Assembly: GCA_036927565.1 (NCBI GenBank)
Contig: JAYESD010000009.1
Span: forward strand, 151,922,929-151,986,928
Reading direction: 5' to 3'
Source of the DNA: Tuctoria greenei
Lineage: Eukaryota; Streptophyta; Magnoliopsida; Poales; Poaceae
Length of the DNA stretch: 64,000 nt
Part shown: positions 53,970 to 64,000 of the stretch, in pieces
Numbering within the stretch: position 1 is the first letter of the stretch
Layout: each line of letters starts with the position of its first letter
Made by a program: the position numbers and the translations under genes
Notes under the pieces: model-generated
What the model was told of the DNA's origin: nothing
The model's database searches: none
Seen by the model: only the letters and a program-made list of their open reading frames with translations

Positions 53970-56252
53970 TGCCTTCCTTTTAGGTACCCAAGTGGAGTTG
54001 AGTCCTTTCACGTTAGTAGTTAGGCATTTGGGCACCCACACGCAAGGCTTGGGGCTCTTGTGGAGTGGCCCAACATATCTAGCAAACACTTTGCCGTGTT
54101 TGTTCCTCTTAAGCACATAAGATGCATCAAAATCATGAAATAAAGGATGCGATTCAGATTTAGGCATTTTGCTGCTAGAGGGTGAGTTCTTTTCAATTTT
54201 AGTTGGAGATGAACTCCCCTTAACAAAGACAATCATGTCTTTGCCATACTTGGAGGTTTTGGCGTTATGCCTTCCACCTCTAGTATATCCAAGACCATCC
54301 TTGACATGGGGAGGTCTTGTGTTGGTGTATGCACTTCGTGCATACGCCACCTTCTCCTTGTCAAAGATGGCACCCTTAGGTGCTTGCTTGCCTTGTGCTG
54401 AGTTGAGTTCATCCTTAAGCTTAAGGATTAAGTTAGAGCACTTGCAAGGCGGAGTTGCATTGGATGAGGCCTTTGAGAAGGTTGAGCTCTTAGAGGAAGA
54501 GGTTACATTGTTCTTGAGAGACTCAACTTGAGTCTCAAGGATTTTGTTAACTTTTGACAAGTTCCCAAGTTCATCCTTGAGCTCAATTGTTTTCTCCTCA
54601 AGACTTGAACACGTTTTCTTACTTAGAGCAAGTTCGTGTTTCAATGCCTTGCTCTTCTCTCTTTCGAGCTCAAGGAGCTCATCAAGCTCTCGACATCTCT
54701 CCTTCTCAAGGATGAGCATGTCCTCTTGTCTATTGATGAGATGCTCCTTCTCAAAGATCTCATCCATAAGCAATTTCATCCTTCGCAAGGTGCTTTTGCT
54801 TATGTCCTTAAGCATGTGTTCATTCTCACTAGCACTATCAAATTCATCTTGCGAGGAAGTTGTGGAGGAGGGATGAGATGTTACCTTTCTCCTTCCCTCC
54901 CTTGCCATAAGGCAAGTAGGTTTGTAGTCGTCGTTGAGGTTGGGGAATAGCTTGCTTCCCTTGGAGCTCCTCCCGATGGCTATGGTAGCCATCTTCTCCT
55001 CTTCTTCTTCGGAGGAGGACTCATCGTTAGAGTCCCACTCCTTCCCCAAGTGGGCTTGTCCGGAGGGCCTCTTCTTCTTGAAGAATTTCTTATCTTGAGG
55101 CTTGCCCTCCTTCTTCTTCTTCGCTTCTTCATGTGGGTAATCAGCGATGAAGTGCCCATACTCGCCACAATTGTAGCAAGACCTTTTTGATTTGGGCCTT
55201 GATCTTTCCTTCCCTTTGCCCTCATGGTTGTATCCACCTTTCTTCCTCCTCATCATTCTCCTGAATTTGTTGATGAAGAAGGCCTCTTCCTCATCGGTGT
55301 CGTGGCTCTCCTCATCACTTTCCTCTTGCTCCTTTGAAGAGGGTGTTGCCTTGAGTGCAACGTTCTTCATCTTGGAGGCGGTGAACTTCTGAAGGTCGTT
55401 GTAGAAGAGTGCCTCCTTCTCCATGATCTCGTGGTTGATGATCCTTCCAAGGACCTCCTCCGGGGTCATTTGAGTGAACCCCGGGCTTTCTCGAATCATG
55501 GAGCAAAGAGCGACGTTCCTAGGCATGAATGCCCGAATCATCCTCTTCACAACCTCGTGGTCGGTCCACTTGGTGCAGCCATATGATCGGCTCTTGTTTA
55601 TAAGTACCTTCAACCGGTTGTACATGTCTTGGGGGGATTCACCATCCAAGATGGCGAATCTCCCAAGCTCTCCTTCGATGAGCTCAATCTTGGCCTCCTT
55701 GACCACCCGATTCCCTTCATGTGCCGTCTTGAGGGTGTTCCATATGTCTTTGGCCACCTCAAGGCCATCGACGCGGTTGAACTCATCTCTTGAGAGAGAT
55801 GAGATAATCACACCCGCAGCTTGAGCGTTGCGGTGGATGAGGATGACTTGTTCTTGCGTGATGTTGTCCTCATCCTTTGGGATCTCCACCCCGGTTATGA
55901 CAATTTGCCACAATGCCGGATTGAGTGACACGAGGTGGATCTTCATGTTGTGTTTCCACATCCCGTAGTCGGTTCCATCGAATTGAGGAGGTTTCCCCAA
56001 TGGGATGGAGAGGTAGTGGTTGTTGGCGGCAAGGCGTTCATAGTTGAACCCTTGTCGGTTGTAGTTGACCCCGCCGCCACCACTTGATGAGCTTGACGGC
56101 TCAACCACAGCAATCTTCAACTTCTCCCGGAGCTTCGCCTTGAGCTGGCGAGTCTCCTCATCATCCGTTGGCTTGTCTTGATAAGCCATTGTCTCCTCAC
56201 GTGTCGGTTGAGAGTCGTTGGTCGACACCTCTTCAAACACCACTCCGGCCAT
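53967..56252 (-). CDS. Copia-C gag, intact frame (761 aa)
   Basis: The ATG at 56252 (MAGVVFEEVSTND) lies about 40 bp inside the primer-binding site. A UBN2-type gag core occupies about residues 95-300 (QFDGTDYGMWKHNMKIHL, GELGRFAILDGESPQDMYNR). The CCHC zinc knuckle begins at C359 and C362, with H367, but position 372 is tyrosine (TAC) instead of the fourth cysteine (TGC). A basic/acidic linker and a long coiled coil (about 490-600, MLILEKERCRELDELLELER) follow. The C-terminus ends GLNSTWVPKRKA. The length and coiled-coil extension are typical of Sirevirus gag. It would assemble particles in the cytoplasm, but the altered knuckle may impair RNA packaging. Confidence 0.92.
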   Translation of the reverse strand: MAGVVFEEVSTNDSQPTREETMAYQDKPTDDEETRQLKAKLREKLKIAVVEPSSSSSGGGGVNYNRQGFNYERLAANNHYLSIPLGKPPQFDGTDYGMWKHNMKIHLVSLNPALWQIVITGVEIPKDEDNITQEQVILIHRNAQAAGVIISSLSRDEFNRVDGLEVAKDIWNTLKTAHEGNRVVKEAKIELIEGELGRFAILDGESPQDMYNRLKVLINKSRSYGCTKWTDHEVVKRMIRAFMPRNVALCSMIRESPGFTQMTPEEVLGRIINHEIMEKEALFYNDLQKFTASKMKNVALKATPSSKEQEESDEESHDTDEEEAFFINKFRRMMRRKKGGYNHEGKGKERSRPKSKRSCYNCGEYGHFIADYPHEEAKKKKEGKPQDKKFFKKKRPSGQAHLGKEWDSNDESSSEEEEEKMATIAIGRSSKGSKLFPNLNDDYKPTCLMAREGRRKVTSHPSSTTSSQDEFDSASENEHMLKDISKSTLRRMKLLMDEIFEKEHLINRQEDMLILEKERCRELDELLELEREKSKALKHELALSKKTCSSLEEKTIELKDELGNLSKVNKILETQVESLKNNVTSSSKSSTFSKASSNATPPCKCSNLILKLKDELNSAQGKQAPKGAIFDKEKVAYARSAYTNTRPPHVKDGLGYTRGGRHNAKTSKYGKDMIVFVKGSSSPTKIEKNSPSSSKMPKSESHPLFHDFDASYVLKRNKHGKVFARYVGPLHKSPKPCVWVPKCLTTNVKGLNSTWVPKRKA

Positions 56253-56288
56253 CTCTCCGAGTTGTTAGAATCTTTGTGGAGAGTCCTG

Positions 56289-56299
56289 CTCTGATACCA
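56289..56299 (-). other. Primer-binding site of Copia-C (initiator Met tRNA)
   Basis: The minus strand reads TGGTATCAGAG, two bases inside the 5' LTR. It is a perfect 11-base complement to the tRNA 3' end. Confidence 0.9.
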
Positions 56300-56301
56300 A
56301 T

Positions 56302-57956
56302 TGAAAGTTGCCTAGAGGGGGGTGAATAGGCTAATCAACCTACAAATGACTGAATAAAACAAGATTAAATCAAAGGGGGCGGACTAGTCCGGTCTGGGGG
56401 CGGACTAGTCCGGTCAGCCTGCGTGAAGAACCCTAAAAAGTGTTTCTAGCAAGTTTTAAAGGGATTTTCTCGAGGCTACAAGTGAGGATATGTTTAAGAC
56501 AAGTTTAGAAACTATCAACACAAGAGTGAGTCAAGTTTTAACAAGATTAAGCAATGTGAGGCACAAGACAAGACTAGCAACCCTAGAGCTAAGTATGCGA
56601 TAAACAAAATACGAAGAACACGGAGACACAAGGATTTTATCCCGAGGTTCGATTCCACACAAGAATCTACGTCCCCGTTGAGGAGTCCACAAAGGACCGG
56701 GTTCACCAACCCTTCCCTCACCAAGTTTACCACACGGGCCTAACTTGGTTCTCTACTATCTCAAAGTGCAAATACAAGATTCGTTGGGGCTTCTCACAAT
56801 CTGAGGCTCCCACACCACAAAGATGATCAACAATGCAAACACACTCAACACACAGCTCACAAAGACTCAATGAGTGCAAGAGATCAAACCGGGAGCACAA
56901 GCGTGATGTTCTTCCTCTTCTCCACCTCACTAAACCCTAATCCACTCAAGAATTAGTTTTAGAGGGAAAGTTGGCAAGAAAGAGGCTCAAGAGTGCTCCA
57001 AGTTGGCTGTGGCGGCGCTAGGGTTCAAGTCAGTTCAAGAGTTGGTTCAAAAGAACCCAGGGGACCTCTATTTATAGAGGTCCCAAGCCCATACTACTGA
57101 CTTCAGCAGAAGGGCGGACTAGTCCGGCCTCAGGCCCGGACTAGTCCAGCCTAGGGGACCACTGACCTCTTGTCAGGCCCCGACAGCTGACACGCTATCG
57201 TCACATTACCCGCCAAACTTCAAATTCAAACGGTCACTTAAACAACGGACTAGTCCGGTCACCACCGGACTAGTCCGATCTCACACAGAGCCTTTTGCTC
57301 CGTGTGAAAACGGACTAGTCTGAGGACCACGGACTAGTCCGGCCCCATGGGCGGACTAGTCCGGTCCTCCCAGACTTAGTCATAGAAGTACCTTCAACAC
57401 GCTAACCCGGACTAGTCTGGCCCCACGGGCGGACTAGTCCGTTCTCACTCAGGACCTCTTGGTCCGGACTCAAACGGACAAGTTCGTGGTTTTGAGACTT
57501 AGTCCCCAAAACCCACTCACTGCTACCCGGACTAGTCCGGCCACAAACGGACTAGTCCAATCTCAGTCAGACCCTTCTGGTCCGGCCGACAACGGACTTG
57601 GCCGGCCAGGGGCGGACTAGTCCGGCCACCTGCACGGACTAGTCTGGCCCTACTGTCAGACTGCCTATCCACTCTTTTCTCTCAAGGGGTTTGACCTCTA
57701 AAACACTTTGAGCTCCCAAACTTGATCTCAATGCACTTTACACACGCACCCTCCTATTTCTACGGCTAGTCTAACTCAACACGCTAGAAACCCTAGTTTC
57801 TACGCTTCGAGTTGACTCCGTTTCCATCCTTTTCCTTTTTGAGGGTTTGCGTCTCCGATCGAGTCCACACCTGTGCTAAGATCACTTGAGCTCATTAGCG
57901 ACTTAATTGTCGTCATCAATCATCCAAAACCCACGGGGAACCTAGATGCACTTTCA
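56302..57956 (-). repeat. Copia-C 5' LTR (1655 bp)
   Basis: It is colinear with 45986-47535 but keeps the 106 bp deleted there (57246-57351). Palindromes cluster at 56380-56416 and 57113-57656. The TATA inverted repeat is at 57061-57084. Confidence 0.95.
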
Positions 57957-59040
57957 AGCATCTCCGGCTGCATCTCCAGTTGTCGCGCCAGAGGCACCTC
58001 CGGCCGTCGTGGCAGAGGCCGTGTCGGAGCCAACTTCGGGGAATGGGGGTTTGGCCCCTAGTGTTGCTGATTCGGCAGACGACCCTTGGAGCGGTGGTGA
58101 CCCTATTGTGTTAGGTGGCTCCACAACTCCTGCTCAGGCTCTGGGGGCAAGATCCCCAGTGTTGGTGGCCTCGCCTTCACCACTACAGGAGGAAGGGATC
58201 CCCGAGATGATCACTGTACGACCTTCCCTGACTTTGCCGCAGACAGAGCGACTTTCCAACATCATGGACTTGACGCAATCCAACAACCTTCAAGTGCAAT
58301 CCAACCTCCACCGGGCGCAAGAGGCTCTTGCCATGGAGTGGGAGAAGCTGCGTGCCGAGGGCGAGCGCCTCCGAGGCTGGGATGGTCTCCTGAGCTCTAG
58401 GATCGCCGAGGCGAACGCGAAGTACCAGAAGGAGAACAAGGAACTGGAGGTGAGGCACCGCTTGGTGAGGGCCTTAGACGCCTTGACCCAGAAGATTCTG
58501 GCCGACGCTAAGGCAGACAACGATGTTGCTGACACTCGCCTACGCGCTCTGGCTACCGATCGAGAGGCCCTGAGTTGTCAAGAAGTGGTCGTTGCCAAGA
58601 GGGAGGCTGCAGTTGCCGAACAAGAGGCGGCGGCGCAGGCGATGATGGCCCGGGATGAAGCCGATCAGGACAGGCTGCAGTCTCGCCTCGAAGACCTTGA
58701 GCTTGAGAGCAATGTGGCGTGGTACCGGGCGACGCACCTAGCTGAGAGTCAGGAACTCCTCCTACACAATCTTGACCCTCAAGCCCGGGAGCACACAGCA
58801 GAGCGCCGCGGCCGGGAGCTCGACCTGCGGGAGCGTCAGCTGACTTAGCGTCTGGAAGACGAGGGTAGGGCGGCGGCAGAGACGGTGGCATCCCATGTCT
58901 TGGTGTGCTACCGGATACAATACACTGATTTATCACTGGAGCCAGCTTTTGAAGGCCCTGTTGCAGAACGTGAGGAGGCAGCATCGGCGGAGGTTAAGGA
59001 AGATGCCAAACATGTCGTAGCGCAATTCAGCCGGGGCTGA
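57957..59040 (+). pseudogene. Antisense 'Transposase_28'-type ORF of Gypsy-2, second part
   Basis: This continues in frame from 45985 once Copia-C and one agcat are removed (GVGIEA followed by SPAASPVVAPEAPPAVVAEA). It encodes a proline/alanine-rich stretch and then a long coiled coil (RAQEALAMEWEKLRAEGERL, ADNDVADTRLRALATDREAL). A TAG at 58846-58848 interrupts it. The same frame continues as RLEDEGRAAAETVASHV to a TGA at 59038-59040, the probable original end. The coiled-coil C-terminus is common in PF04195-type plant ORFs. Confidence 0.75.
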
Positions 59041-59394
59041 GGCTGGTGGCTTGTTTTTGTATCCGGTGTTCACCCTCCTTTGTAAAAAATTCCTTAATGG
59101 ATTTGAATTTGTGTTTGGCTTCTTGCATTGTCTCTGTGACTCTCAACTATTGTTCCAAATCGTAAGGATTTGCAGAACCTTTGTTGAGCTCGTTGGCTTC
59201 TCAGGACCAACAATTTGCACAACTGACATGGCCACAATGTCGTCCGTTGATTTTCTGCATGTGAACCCCGTTAGAGACCCCTTGGTAGATGTATTTAGTT
59301 GGCTACCCACATCTACCACTTGACTGCAGAATGTCTTGGACTGGCCCCCACTGGAGTGGGGGAGTTTTGGGGTGTCGTAGCGCCACCATTTGCC
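59041..59394. other. Gypsy-2 noncoding spacer
   Basis: It lies between the antisense ORF and the minisatellite. No domain or repeat was recognised. Confidence 0.4.
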
Positions 59395-61080
59395 AGAGTT
59401 GGATGCTCCGGCGTGGTACACCATCTCCATGTAGATGTCTACGGTAGGATTCTTGGGAGGTGCCGGAGTTGGATGCTCCGGTATTGTCCACCATCTCCAT
59501 GTAGACGTCGATGGCAGGTCCCTTGGGAGGTGCCGGAGCTGGATGCTCCGACGTCGTCCACCATCTCCGTGTAGACGTCGACGGCAGGCCCCTTGGGAGG
59601 TGTCAGAGTTGTATGCTCTGGCGTCGTCCACCATCTCCGTGTAGACGTCGACGGCAGGCCCCTTGGGAGCTGCCGGAGCTGGATGCTCCGGCGTCGTCCA
59701 CCATCTCCGTGTAGACGTCGATGACAGGACCCATGGGAGGTGTTGGAGATGGATGCTCCGACTCGTCCACCATCTCTGTGTAGACATCGACGGTAGGCCC
59801 CTGGTTTACAGGCTATCACAAGGGAACCTTATTAGCAACAAGAGCGGGGCAGTAGAGTTTACTCATTTATCCGTGCTTGGTGCTGTCGTTGACGTTCTGG
59901 TATGTCAATGACACGCCCCTTGGGAGGTGCCAGGACTGGATGCTCCAGCATCGTCCACCATCTTCGTGTAGACGTCGACGACATGCCCCTTGGGAGGTGA
60001 TGGAGCTGTATGCTCTGGCGTCGTCCACCATCTCCGTGTCGACGTCGATGATAGGTCCCTTGGGAGGTGCCGGAGCTGGATGCTCCAGCGTCGTCCACCA
60101 TCTCTGTGTAGACGTCGACAGCAGGCCCCTTGGGAGGTGTCGAAGTTGGATGCTCCGGCGTCGTCCACCATCTCCGTGTAGACGTTGACGGCAGGCCCCT
60201 TGGGAGGTGTCAGAGCTGGATGCTCCGGCGTCGTCCACCATCTCCGTGTAGACGTCGACGGCAGGCCACTGGTTTATAGGATATGGGAACCTTATTAGCA
60301 ACAAGAGCGGGGCAGTAGAGTTTACTCATTTATCCGCACTTGATGCTGTCGTTGATGTTTTGGTACATCGACGGTAGGCCCCTTGGGAGGTGCCGGGGCT
60401 GGATGCTCCGGCGCCGTCCACCATCTCCGTGTAGACGTCGACGACAGGCCCCTTGGTAGGTGCTAGAGTTGGATGCTCTGGTGTCGTCCACCATCTCCGT
60501 GTAGACGTCGATGACAGGCCCCTTGGGAGGTGCAGGAGATGGATGATCCGGCGTCGTCCACCATCTCCGTGTAGACATCGACGACAGGAGGTGCCAAAGT
60601 TGTATGCTTCGGCGCCGTCCACCATCTCCATGTATACTTCGACGGCAGGCCCCTTGGGAGGTGCCGGAGCTGGATGCTCCGGCGTCGTCCACCATCTCTG
60701 TGTAGACGTCGACGGCAGGATCCTTGGGAGATGTCAGAGCTGGATGCTCCAGCGTTGTCCACCATCTCCGTGTAGACATCGACGGCAGGCCCCTGGTTTA
60801 CAGGCTATCACAAGGGAACCTTATTAGCAATAAGAGTGGGGCAGTAGAGTTTACTCATTTATCTGTGTTTGGTGTTGTCGTTGACGTTCTAGTACGTCGA
60901 CGGCAGGCCCCTTGGGAGGTGACAGTGTTGGATGCTCCGACGTCGTCCACCATCTTCGTGTAGACATCAACGGCGGGCCCCTTGGGAGGTGTCGGCGCTA
61001 GATGCTCCGGCGTCGTCCACCATCTCCGTGTAGACGTCGACGGCAGGCCCCTTGGGAGGTGCCGGAGCTGGATGTTCTAG
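59395..61080 (-). repeat. 70-bp minisatellite of Gypsy-2 (about 22 units)
   Basis: Units contain GTCGACGGCAGGCCCCTTGG, then GAGGTGCCGGAGCTGGATGC, TCCGGCGTCGTCCACCATCT and CCGTGTAGAC, total 70 bp. Three blocks are separated by two spacers (about 59800-59900 and 60270-60365; another near 60790-60895) that share TTATTAGCAACAAGAGCGGG. Seventy is not a multiple of three, so each frame steps through all phases. Minus-strand frames stay open for up to 214 codons, with a 70-residue period (VYTEMVDDAGASSSGTSQGA and so on). Confidence 0.9.
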
Positions 61081-62075
61081 TGTTTGTCTTGCATATAGGA
61101 GGAGGGGGGCTAGCCTTGTTCGTCGGTTATACCTATTCCTCTCCCTAGCTCTGCCATGCCTTATAGTCCTGACTTGACGTACGGGGCTTGGGTAATTTGA
61201 TGCATTGGTGCTCCGGGGCCCGACTCCTATCGTCCTTAGGGTGTGAGCTCTCTGGTCTCAATACTTAGCTGTAGCGCTGGGAGGCAGGGTGTGTTTGCTT
61301 AGGGTGCAGGACCAAGCTAAGCAACTTGCACCCCCTGGACCTCCTGCTCGGCACAGACCTTTCCTAGGGGAACCTTTTTGTGCCACGGGTCCCTAATGAT
61401 GAGAGCAACCGGGGACCTTTCACACACTGCAGGTACCTCAAGTTGGCCCGCCTGTAGCTAGATTGCATGACATTAGCTAGGATGATTTACAGAGTATGCG
61501 ACGGTCAATATGAAGGCAACACATGGTAAGCGAGGTTATCATGGCATGATCATAAAATTAATGCATAATTTAAATGAACAAAGTTTTTTAAGAAGCCTTC
61601 AAGTAAAACAGTGAATTTCTGATAGGAGTTTGTAGGAGGAGACAAACTTTTACAAAAGAGGGAAACAGCTTGCCTCCGAGTGATGAGGGAGGCAGGGTGC
61701 ACAGGCCTAGGGTTTGGAACCAAGCTAAGCTGACTGCGCATTCTGGTCCTGACACTCCCGGCGCTCGGTTGTCCTTAGTGATGCTCCTAAGTCCTACTAC
61801 TTTTTCACACTGTTCTACTAAGCCAAGTATTTACAACAGGGGCGCCCAAAGTTCCATGGGTAGCTGCGATGGTTGGTGGGCAACCTTGCTGTCAGCAGCT
61901 ACTCAGAGGGGTGATGAGCGAGTCATCCCTATTTTCCATCATGACTGCTCATCTTGCGAGTGGTCCTAGCAGTGCCGACGCTGGGCTTGGTAGTTTTGAC
62001 GGAGGTGTCAGTGCTGTCGGGGGGCTGCGGCTGAGGCGCGGCAGGTGCTCTGCCCTAACGCGTTCTTGGTGGAGG
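61081..62075 (-). other. Gypsy-2 noncoding segment after gag-protease
   Basis: RT and integrase would be expected here in an autonomous element but are absent. Two copies of the dispersed GGAGGCAGGGTG...GACCAAGCTAAGC motif lie near 61285-61350 and 61690-61760. They are related to the Gypsy-1 copies at 9845, 10025 and 16605. Confidence 0.55.
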
Positions 62076-63748
62076 TCAACTTGATCCAGCGCCGCCCAAG
62101 ATAGGTGATGGGTCTGTTGTGAGTGCTTGGAGCTGCTCCAAGGCTAACACTGCAGTGGTGCGATCTGCGCGGATCCTGAGGACGCCGGAGGGGGTTGGCA
62201 TCTTCAGGACGAGGTAGCCGTAGTGAGAGGCGTGGTAGAGAGCAGGCCTACCGATGATGGCATTGAAGGGGAGACTGACATCCGCGATATCGAAGAGGAT
62301 GCTCTCCGTCCTGTAGTTGTCAAGTGTCCCGAAGGTCACCCGTAGGTGGATGTTGTCGTATGGGATGATGCTCCCAGGTCCCACCCCCGAAAATGGGCTT
62401 GAGGGGGCTAGCTTGGACACCGGGATCTGCAAATGCTCAAATGCAGCCCGACTGAGGAGGTTGAGGCTGGCTCCGCCATCTATCAAGACATAGTGGAGCT
62501 TGACGTTGGCTATGGTGGGGGCGACAAGGAGAGGTAGTACCCCTGCCCCAGCCATGTTCTTAGGGCAGTCAGAGGCATCGAAGCTGATTGGCGTCTCCTT
62601 CCAGCGGTGGTGCTGCGCCGGAGTGGGTACGGGGGCTATCGAAGCCACCGCACGACGAAGGGTCTTGATCGCGTTCCGGGACGTGAGATCCCAAGACCCT
62701 CCGAAGATGACGTGGAGGGTCTTGCGACGCTCGTTGTCACTGCTCGCGTCGCAGTCCTCATCTTGGTGGACCACTTTGACGGCCCGCTCTTGCTTCTGGT
62801 ACTCCAGCTCTTCATCATTGTCGACCTTGGGTTTGACCTTCTGCTTGCCCTCCCGCTGGCGGGTGGGGGCTCCATCTGGGCGTTGCTGAGCCCGCTCTTG
62901 ATAGCGTTCAGCACACCTTTTTATCTCCCGACACTCGCTTGCGGTATGGTCACGAGTCTTGTGCACCGGGCAGGGCTCGATGTCTTCGTCAGTGGCTGGT
63001 GGTTGACGAGGACGCTTCTCCGGGCGTGGCGGCTTGCCTTCTACGGTTGCGGCTGCTGCCGCGACACGGGATCCGCGCAACGGCTTGTTCTGGCCACCAC
63101 CCTGGTTCTTGTTCTTCTTTTTGCAACTACCAGGGGTAGCGACTCCTTCTCCGATCTGGCCAGCCCCGCCCGCTCTAGGGGCGGACTGAGCGTGCCAGTC
63201 GCAGCCTTCTGCTGCTCTGGCACACCGACCTACCATGGAGAAGAGCTCGAAGACGTCTTGGACGTTGTGCGTGGCTAGTTTCTCGAGCATCTTGCGGTTT
63301 TGCACTCCCTGGTGAAATGCCACTATGACAGAGGCATTTGAGATGTTGGTAATGGAGTTGCGTACCTGGGAGAAACGCTGGATGAATGACCGCAGCGTCT
63401 CCTTGGGTTGCTATCACACGACGTGGAGGTCGAGCTCGGTACCGGGGCGCATGTAGGAGCTGCCGAAGTTCGGTCTGAACTGTCAGCACAACTCATCCCA
63501 AGAGGTTATAGACCCCTCGGGAAAGTTCATCAGCCATGAGCGGGCTGACTTAGTCAGGACAAGTGGGAAGTAGTTCGCCAGGATGGTCTCATCCGCTCCA
63601 GCAGTAAGGAGCGTGGTGGTGTAGATCTGCAGGAACTCCGCCAGATTGATGCTCCCGTCGAACCTCTTCGGGATATGTGGCCGGAACTTGCGCGGCCACA
63701 TCGCGAAGCGGAGGTGCAGAGCCAACGACGCACAGCCTCCGACGGGCT
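62076..63748 (-). pseudogene. Gypsy-2 gag-protease, broken
   Basis: Gag core: PHIPKRFDGSINLAEFLQIY and ANYFPLVLTKSARSWLMNFP (Retrotrans_gag type, 63700-63490), then QPKETLRSF and VAFHQGVQNRKMLEKLATHN (63410-63260). In-frame stops lie near 63481 and at 63412 (TGA TAG). A 415-codon open stretch (63323-62076) follows, with a worn zinc-knuckle region (PCPVHKTRDHTASECREIKR). The retropepsin-like protease has its active site in VLIDGGASLNLLSRAAF and FNAIIGRPAL as the flap-side motif. It ends at 62076 without leading into RT. The N-terminus is missing because LTR sequence follows at about 63750. Confidence 0.85.
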
Positions 63749-63749
63749 T

Positions 63750-64000
63750 TGGAGCTTGGGAGGTCGGGTCTTGACTTCGTGTGCCACGTGGTAGCTTGGG
63801 AGCTCACCTCCGTGGAGAAGGTCGGGTCCTGTCCCGCCGGATACGTGGCTGTCTGGGAGCCTGTCGTCAAGGTGGAGCTGAGTGCCACCTCGGGATGTCT
63901 TGGGGCACTCCAGACCTCCCATCTGAGGCTGGCAGGTCCACGTCACTTGGAGACGTGGCGCACTCGAACCCTATCCCTGCTGGGAGGCGAGGTAACCAGA
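63750..64000 (-). repeat. Gypsy-2 5' LTR fragment (U3 part), running off the window
   Basis: It is colinear with 43380-43612 of the 3' LTR (shared GTCCTGTCCCGYCGGATACG and AAGGTGGAGCTGAGTGCCAC). The U5, R, primer-binding site and leader expected between this and gag are missing, so a deletion joins gag to mid-LTR at about 63750. Confidence 0.75.

Larger units (their letters stand above)
45986..57956 (-). mobile_element. Copia-C: young, near-intact Sirevirus with third ORF (11,971 bp)
   Basis: The target duplication is perfect: agcat at 45981-45985 and 57957-57961. The LTRs have TG...CA ends (45986-47535 and 56302-57956), with an initiator-Met primer-binding site (56289-56299), gag (53967-56252), pol (50717-53953), a third ORF (47967-49763), and a polypurine tract with extra PPT-like copies. 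The LTRs differ by only a few percent where compared, plus one 106-bp deletion. All three ORFs are open, so this is the most recent large insertion here. Multiple PPT-like runs, palindrome-rich LTRs and an ORF after pol are Sirevirus hallmarks. Confidence 0.95.
42579..64000 (-). mobile_element. Gypsy-2: gypsy-type element with gag-protease only, cut by window edge
   Basis: The minus-strand order is a 5' LTR fragment (about 63750-64000 and beyond), gag-protease (62076-63748), noncoding (61081-62075), a 70-bp minisatellite (59395-61080), the antisense Transposase_28 ORF (59040-57957 and 45985-44181), PPT (43663-43680) and 3' LTR (42579-43662). No RT, RNase H or integrase is visible. LTR R/U5, PPT and minisatellite are homologous to Gypsy-1. 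The arrangement with an extra antisense ORF and tandem repeats before the 3' LTR recalls the Tat lineage (Grande, RIRE2). That lineage assignment is inference. Copia-C is inserted in the antisense ORF. Confidence 0.8.

Noticed and set aside
59143..60779. Several overlapping ORFs of 100-214 codons in both strands
   Set aside because: They arise from the 70-bp minisatellite and are described as a repeat. No start context or non-repeat domain supports separate genes.

Overview
The window is plant nuclear DNA, almost certainly from a grass (Poaceae). Evidence: two intron-rich host genes, a GC-rich first exon in each, Stowaway MITEs, a LINE, a tRNA-derived SINE, and long Sirevirus-type copia and gypsy LTR retrotransposons nested in one another. 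A panicoid grass is plausible, but I cannot fix the species. By eye well over 80% of the bases are mobile DNA.

Layout. (1) 1-6139: a decayed Sirevirus-like copia element (Copia-1, minus strand), cut at the left edge by what looks like a hAT end. (2) 6140-27600: a broken UDP-glucuronate 4-epimerase (GAE) copy split by a 21 kb nested block. The block is an old copia (Copia-A, 6362-27332). It holds a gypsy element without gag or pol (Gypsy-1, 6456-18650), a 2.8 kb solo LTR (19110-21952) and a SINE (26627-26977). Gypsy-1 itself holds a Sirevirus-family LTR (7946-9601) and an internally deleted copia (Copia-B, 10053-16225). (3) 27760-37740: a gene island with two apparently intact genes, both on the minus strand: TGS1 (28103-29709, 5 exons, 309 aa) and ORC1 (30792-37608, 16 exons, 807 aa). 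A hAT element sits in ORC1 intron 14, and an E2F-type site lies about 110 bp upstream of the ORC1 start codon. (4) 37813-42578: a decayed L1-type LINE with a Stowaway MITE inside it. (5) 42579-64000: a second gypsy of the same general type (Gypsy-2, minus strand). It has a decayed gag-protease, no visible RT or integrase, an antisense 'Transposase_28'-type ORF and a 70-bp minisatellite. That antisense ORF is split by a young, nearly intact Sirevirus (Copia-C, 45986-57956), which has a perfect AGCAT target duplication, long gag and pol ORFs and a 598-aa third ORF.

The host genes serve separate functions: DNA replication licensing (ORC1) and RNA cap hypermethylation (TGS1). Both were assembled by hand from phase-consistent GT-AG exons.

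Main candidates for something new: (a) in three different copia elements the pol frame opens exactly after a TGTAG|G that looks like a 3' splice site, and in Copia-C simple frameshifting cannot join gag to pol; (b) the palindrome CGGACTAGTCCG is repeated many times in noncoding parts of unrelated LTR families and appears to cause LTR length change; (c) the gypsy elements carry minisatellites that stay open in several reading frames; (d) Copia-C has an intact third ORF of unknown function.
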